Below are positions 7,151-10,781 of a stretch of 10,781 nt of DNA, piece by piece (positions within the stretch are counted from its first letter, which is position 1; every line of letters begins with the position of its first letter). The stretch covers positions 1-10,781 of the forward strand of contig SXQR01000256.1 of NCBI GenBank assembly GCA_005792865.1. The letters are read 5' to 3'. Both the position numbers and the translations under genes were made by a program. This stretch comes from Flavobacterium sp. Lineage in GTDB: Bacteria > Bacteroidota > Bacteroidia > Flavobacteriales > Flavobacteriaceae. A model generated the notes under the pieces. The model saw only the letters and a list, made by a program, of their open reading frames with translations. It did no database searches and was not told the origin of the DNA.

Positions 7151-10100
7151 ATGAAAAAAATTACCTTACTGGCTTTATGGGCACTCTTTCTTGCGGGCGG
7201 GAACGCCGTTTTCGCGCAGGGAGTCGTGATCAATGAAATACTTGCTTCCAACACATCGATCAACACGGACGAGGATGGAAGTTTTGAGGATTGGGTTGAA
7301 CTTTACAATTCGGGGAGTACGGCCGTCAACCTCAACGGTTATGGGCTGTCGGATGCGCCGGCGACACCGTTCAAATGGATCTTTCCAAACGTGACGCTGA
7401 ATCCGGGGCAGTACATGCTCATTTGGTGTTCCGATAAGAACCGCACCACTCCGGGCAGCCCACTGCATACCAATTGGAAGATCAGCGCATCGGGAGAACA
7501 AATTACGCTCACGAGCGCCGCCGGTGTCATGGTGGACCAATCGCCCGCCGCCGAACTTTCATCCGACCAATCATTTGGCCGCCTTCCCAACGGAACGGGC
7601 CCTTTCGTTATTTTCACCAACGTCACCCCTGCCGGGGTAAATGCGTCGGCCGGAACCGGCGCCGAACTGGCCCCGCCTACCTTCTCGCATGCGGCGGGTT
7701 TCTATTCATCGGCTTTCAACCTGAGCATCACATCCACCGATCCCGGCGCCACGATCATCTACACCCTTGATGGTTCGGACCCCGACGAGAACAACCTCGA
7801 CGGCACTTTTTATCCATATAAGAATTCATACTCGGAACAGCCATTCCACCCCACCGGACCGTTTCTCTCGCAATCCTACACGAGCCAGCAATACGCAGCG
7901 CCCATCCAAATCGTGGATCGCACGCCGCAAACCAACAAGCTTTCATGGACCTCTTCAACCTACAGTTTTGACCCCAATTATTATTTCCCCGACAACCCCG
8001 TTTTCAAGGGAACGGTCGTAAAGGCGCGCGCCATCAAGCCAGGGTCGTTGCCTAGCCCGATCGTGACAAGGACTTATTTTGTGCATCCTTCAGGAAGCGC
8101 ACGATATAACCTGCCCGTCATCTCGCTTGCTTTCCCCGAGACGCGTTTCTTTGATTACTACGATGGGATTTACGTCGCCGGTGTGGATTACGATACCTGG
8201 CGCGCCTCCAACCCGTCGCTCAATCCGCGGGGCCGCGAGGTAGGAAACTACTACCGTCGCGGGATGGAGTTTGAAAAGGGAGCGAATTTCTCCTATTTCG
8301 TAAACGGAACAGAAGTACTTAACCAGGAGATCGGGCTGCGCATACGCGGTGCTTCCACCCGGCGTTACGAAAGCAAATCGCTCACGGTTTACGCGCGTTC
8401 GGAATACGGTGATAGCACATTGAGTCACCAATTTTTCCCCGACCTGGCCGACGACAGCTTCAAGAGGTTGACGCTTTCCAACTCCGGGAGCGACTTCCGG
8501 GACACGATGTTCAGGGACGCGCTGGTGCACCGCATCTGCCGCCAACTGCACTGCGAAAACGAGAATTACCAGCCCGCCATCACCTTTTTCAATGGCGAAT
8601 ATTGGGGCATCCTGAACATCCGCGAAAGGTTTGACAACCAGTATTTTGAGCGCGTGTATGGTATCGACGAAGTTGACCTGCTTGAAAACCAGGGACTCGT
8701 CGCCGAGGAAGGCGATACGGCCCATTGGCAGGCCATGGTGTCCTATCTGCAAAACAATTCCCTTGCATCGGAAGCCAATTACAATTACATCAAGACGCAA
8801 CTGGATCCGGAGAGCTTTACGGATAATTTCGTGACCAACATTTACCTTGACAACTCTGACTGGCCGGGCAACAACCAACAGTTCTGGCGCAAGAAAACCG
8901 CTGGTTACGAGCCCAATGCACCGTACGGTCACGATGGACGCTGGAGATGGGTATTCCATGATCTGGACGATACTTTCTCCTTCGGGACCGACGATTATTC
9001 TCACAACAATCTTCAAATCGCCACTTCGCTTAACAATACCTGGCCAAATCCGGCATGGTCAACGCTTATCATTCGGAAATTGCTTGAAAACAACGCGTAC
9101 AAGGAGGATTTTATCAGCCGGTTCGCCGACTTGATGAATACCATTTTCAAGCCCGATTACATTATCGGCCAGATGAATGAGCTCAAGGCAGGCATCCAGC
9201 CGTCCATGCCGGAACACATCGCGCGTTGGAGCTTTCCCAGCAGCATGACTTCATGGAACAACCGCCTGACCTATCAGCAGAATTTTGCACTGCAAAGGCC
9301 CGAGTTCCAGCGTCAGCACATTCGCGAAAAGTTCAATATTTCAAATGACATCGATGTGACGCTCAATGTTTCCTCATCGGCACACGGACATATCAAGGTA
9401 AACACAATCGAGCTGGTTCCCGAAACCGATGGTGTAGCCGCAAACCCGTATCCCTGGAGCGGAAAATACTATGCGAACATCCCGGTTAAACTCAAGGCGA
9501 TTGCAAAACCAGGCTACATATTTAGCCATTGGACCGGAGATTCAAACTCCACCGATGCCGATCTGACGATGGTAACCGATGCGAATTTTTCGGTGACCGC
9601 GGTTTTTGCCCCGCTTGAGCCGGTAGAGATTTCGGAGCCGGTTTATTTCTGGCACATGACCAGCGCAATCCCGAACGATACGCCGCTGACCTCTCTCAAC
9701 TCTACTTACGAACTGCCCGGGGATGCCAGCATCCAGTACCAATCATGCCTCGAGGGTTATCCTTTCACGGCGACCCATCCGCTTTGGCGAAAAGCCTCGA
9801 TGGAACGACGCAACGCGCCGACTCCGGTCAATTATCGCCCGGCTGCAAACAACAACGCGGCTTATAACGCTTCGCAAATGCGCGGCCTCCAGATCCTGCA
9901 GCCATTCCAAAACAACGGGCTTGAAAACACTATGGTTTTCAATATGCCTACCACCGGTTTCAAGTCCATAAAATTTTCCTTCGCCGCGAAGGATGAAGGA
10001 GCCGCCTCCAACATCGTATTGGATTATTCAATAAATTCAGGTGCTCCCGTTTGGATCACGACCGGCCTTACCAATTCCACAATCCCGCTCACGGCAGATT

Positions 10101-10781
10101 ATACTTTGTTTGAGGCAGATCTCAGCGCGGTTTCGACCGTCGAAAACAATCCGCATTTCAAGGTCAGGATCCGCTTCAGCGGCCCGAACATGACCCTCGA
10201 CGAAGGCGACCGCGTCACATTCAACAATATCGCGTTGGATGGGGTGCGCATGCCCATCACGTATCCGACTCCCCTGACCTTTACGCAAGGCGTAGCGATT
10301 GCTCCCGTAAGCCCGACGGTCAATGGCGGCACCGTGCTTTCGTATTCTATTTCACCGGCACTTCCGGCGGGGCTGAATTTCAATGCGTCGACAGGCGTTA
10401 TTTCCGGTACCCCGACCGTCGCCTCTGCTGCGGCCAATTATACCGTGACGGCCAATTACTCGGGCGGATCGGCAACTTTTATTGTGCAGATCACGGTCAA
10501 TGCCGCCGCGCCTTCAGCACTTTCATACAACTCGCCCAACACCCTCACCGTCGGTACGGCCATTACGCCGCTTTCGCCGAGCGTGACCGGAAGCGTTTCG
10601 TCATATTCGATTTCACCAAACCTGCCTGCAGGACTGTCGTTCAACACGGCGACGGGGGTGATATCGGGAACACCGACAGCGATTGCTCCGACCGCAACCT
10701 ATACCGTGACCGCGACCAATTCGGGTGGATCGACAAGCTTCGGCGTGGTGATCACCGTTAACGATGCGGCTCCGATGGCGC
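7151..10781 (+). CDS. Exported CotH-family kinase-like protein with LTD domain and Ig-like repeats (copy 3), 3'-truncated by window end
   Basis: The frame opens at ATG 7151 and runs without a stop through 1210 codons to the window edge, so the gene is partial only because the window stops. Residues 1-22 are a signal peptide (basic start, VFA before Q23). LTD (about 23-150), CHB_HEX_C-like (about 176-311; GATIIYTLDGSDP), CotH (about 321-730), InlB-like repeat (about 745-822; GYIFSHWTG) and the WRKASMERRN domain (about 833-1029) match copies 1 and 2. CotH landmarks are K409 in YESKSL, NGEYWGILNIRERFD with E492, D570 in SDWPGNN, and D604/D606 in HDLDDTF, all intact. Unlike the other copies it then enters putative-Ig (He_PIG) repeats from about residue 1036 instead of a sorting domain. 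A T9SS tail is expected further downstream but not seen. It has three cysteines the other copies lack (C463, C468, C866). A 168 bp gap with a terminator separates it from gene 2. The start is supported by the signal peptide and the A-rich stretch just upstream. Confidence 0.92.
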   Translation, partial: MKKITLLALWALFLAGGNAVFAQGVVINEILASNTSINTDEDGSFEDWVELYNSGSTAVNLNGYGLSDAPATPFKWIFPNVTLNPGQYMLIWCSDKNRTTPGSPLHTNWKISASGEQITLTSAAGVMVDQSPAAELSSDQSFGRLPNGTGPFVIFTNVTPAGVNASAGTGAELAPPTFSHAAGFYSSAFNLSITSTDPGATIIYTLDGSDPDENNLDGTFYPYKNSYSEQPFHPTGPFLSQSYTSQQYAAPIQIVDRTPQTNKLSWTSSTYSFDPNYYFPDNPVFKGTVVKARAIKPGSLPSPIVTRTYFVHPSGSARYNLPVISLAFPETRFFDYYDGIYVAGVDYDTWRASNPSLNPRGREVGNYYRRGMEFEKGANFSYFVNGTEVLNQEIGLRIRGASTRRYESKSLTVYARSEYGDSTLSHQFFPDLADDSFKRLTLSNSGSDFRDTMFRDALVHRICRQLHCENENYQPAITFFNGEYWGILNIRERFDNQYFERVYGIDEVDLLENQGLVAEEGDTAHWQAMVSYLQNNSLASEANYNYIKTQLDPESFTDNFVTNIYLDNSDWPGNNQQFWRKKTAGYEPNAPYGHDGRWRWVFHDLDDTFSFGTDDYSHNNLQIATSLNNTWPNPAWSTLIIRKLLENNAYKEDFISRFADLMNTIFKPDYIIGQMNELKAGIQPSMPEHIARWSFPSSMTSWNNRLTYQQNFALQRPEFQRQHIREKFNISNDIDVTLNVSSSAHGHIKVNTIELVPETDGVAANPYPWSGKYYANIPVKLKAIAKPGYIFSHWTGDSNSTDADLTMVTDANFSVTAVFAPLEPVEISEPVYFWHMTSAIPNDTPLTSLNSTYELPGDASIQYQSCLEGYPFTATHPLWRKASMERRNAPTPVNYRPAANNNAAYNASQMRGLQILQPFQNNGLENTMVFNMPTTGFKSIKFSFAAKDEGAASNIVLDYSINSGAPVWITTGLTNSTIPLTADYTLFEADLSAVSTVENNPHFKVRIRFSGPNMTLDEGDRVTFNNIALDGVRMPITYPTPLTFTQGVAIAPVSPTVNGGTVLSYSISPALPAGLNFNASTGVISGTPTVASAAANYTVTANYSGGSATFIVQITVNAAAPSALSYNSPNTLTVGTAITPLSPSVTGSVSSYSISPNLPAGLSFNTATGVISGTPTAIAPTATYTVTATNSGGSTSFGVVITVNDAAPMA
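10256..10759 (+). repeat. Two tandem He_PIG (putative Ig) repeats coded within gene 3
   Basis: Two units of about 87-88 residues lie in tandem at the 3' end of the open frame. The shared core reads YSISPxLPAGLxFNxxTGVISGTPT, and each unit ends in a TYTVTAxN/NYTVTAxY strand, SGGS and an ITVN strand. The first unit is about 10256-10500 and the second about 10510-10759. The AAP that follows each ITVN suggests a third unit starts at the edge. This matches the He_PIG family, common as stalk or spacer domains in secreted bacterial proteins. The repetition is clear in protein but weak in DNA because codons differ. Confidence 0.85.

Noticed and set aside
8090..9016. Minus-strand open frame of 308 codons inside gene 3
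   Set aside because: It lies wholly antisense to the conserved CotH domain, has no recognisable domain, and reflects codon bias on the + strand. Similar shorter antisense frames occur in genes 1 and 2.
254..10781. CRISPR array, transposon or phage origin for the repetition
   Set aside because: The repetition is whole-gene duplication plus protein domain repeats; there are no short direct repeats with spacers, no transposase and no terminal inverted repeats.

Overview
The window reads as chromosomal DNA from a member of the Bacteroidota, most likely of the Flavobacteriia type. The evidence is two complete C-terminal type IX secretion (T9SS) sorting domains with YPNP motifs, signal peptides whose predicted mature N-terminus is glutamine, no clear Shine-Dalgarno sequences, and AT-rich intergenic DNA. 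The coding DNA looks GC-rich by eye (above 50%), which is high for common Flavobacterium, so I do not name a genus.

Layout. Positions 1-253 are an AT-rich leader with a possible flavobacterial-type promoter. It is followed by three head-to-tail paralogous genes on the + strand: gene 1 (254-3604, 1116 aa), gene 2 (3635-6982, 1115 aa) and gene 3 (7151 to the window end, 1210 codons, still open). Genes 1 and 2 are 30 bp apart and probably co-transcribed. A clear intrinsic terminator (7003-7035) closes that unit, so gene 3 probably has its own promoter. Nothing is encoded on the minus strand; long minus-strand frames are shadows of the three genes.

All three proteins share one architecture: signal peptide, lamin-tail domain (LTD), chitobiase/hexosaminidase C-terminal-like domain (CHB_HEX_C) carrying a conserved insertion, CotH atypical kinase domain, divergent InlB-type beta-repeat, and an unassigned conserved beta-rich domain marked by WRKASMERRN. 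Genes 1 and 2 end in a T9SS sorting domain. Gene 3 instead continues into tandem putative-Ig (He_PIG) repeats, and its end lies outside the window.

Together they look like a family of exported, probably surface-anchored or released, CotH-type kinases or kinase-like proteins. Substrates are unknown. The most interesting points are the tandem triplication with mosaic similarity between copies, the strongly conserved unassigned domain, divergence of the metal-site region in gene 1, and the Ig-repeat extension in gene 3.
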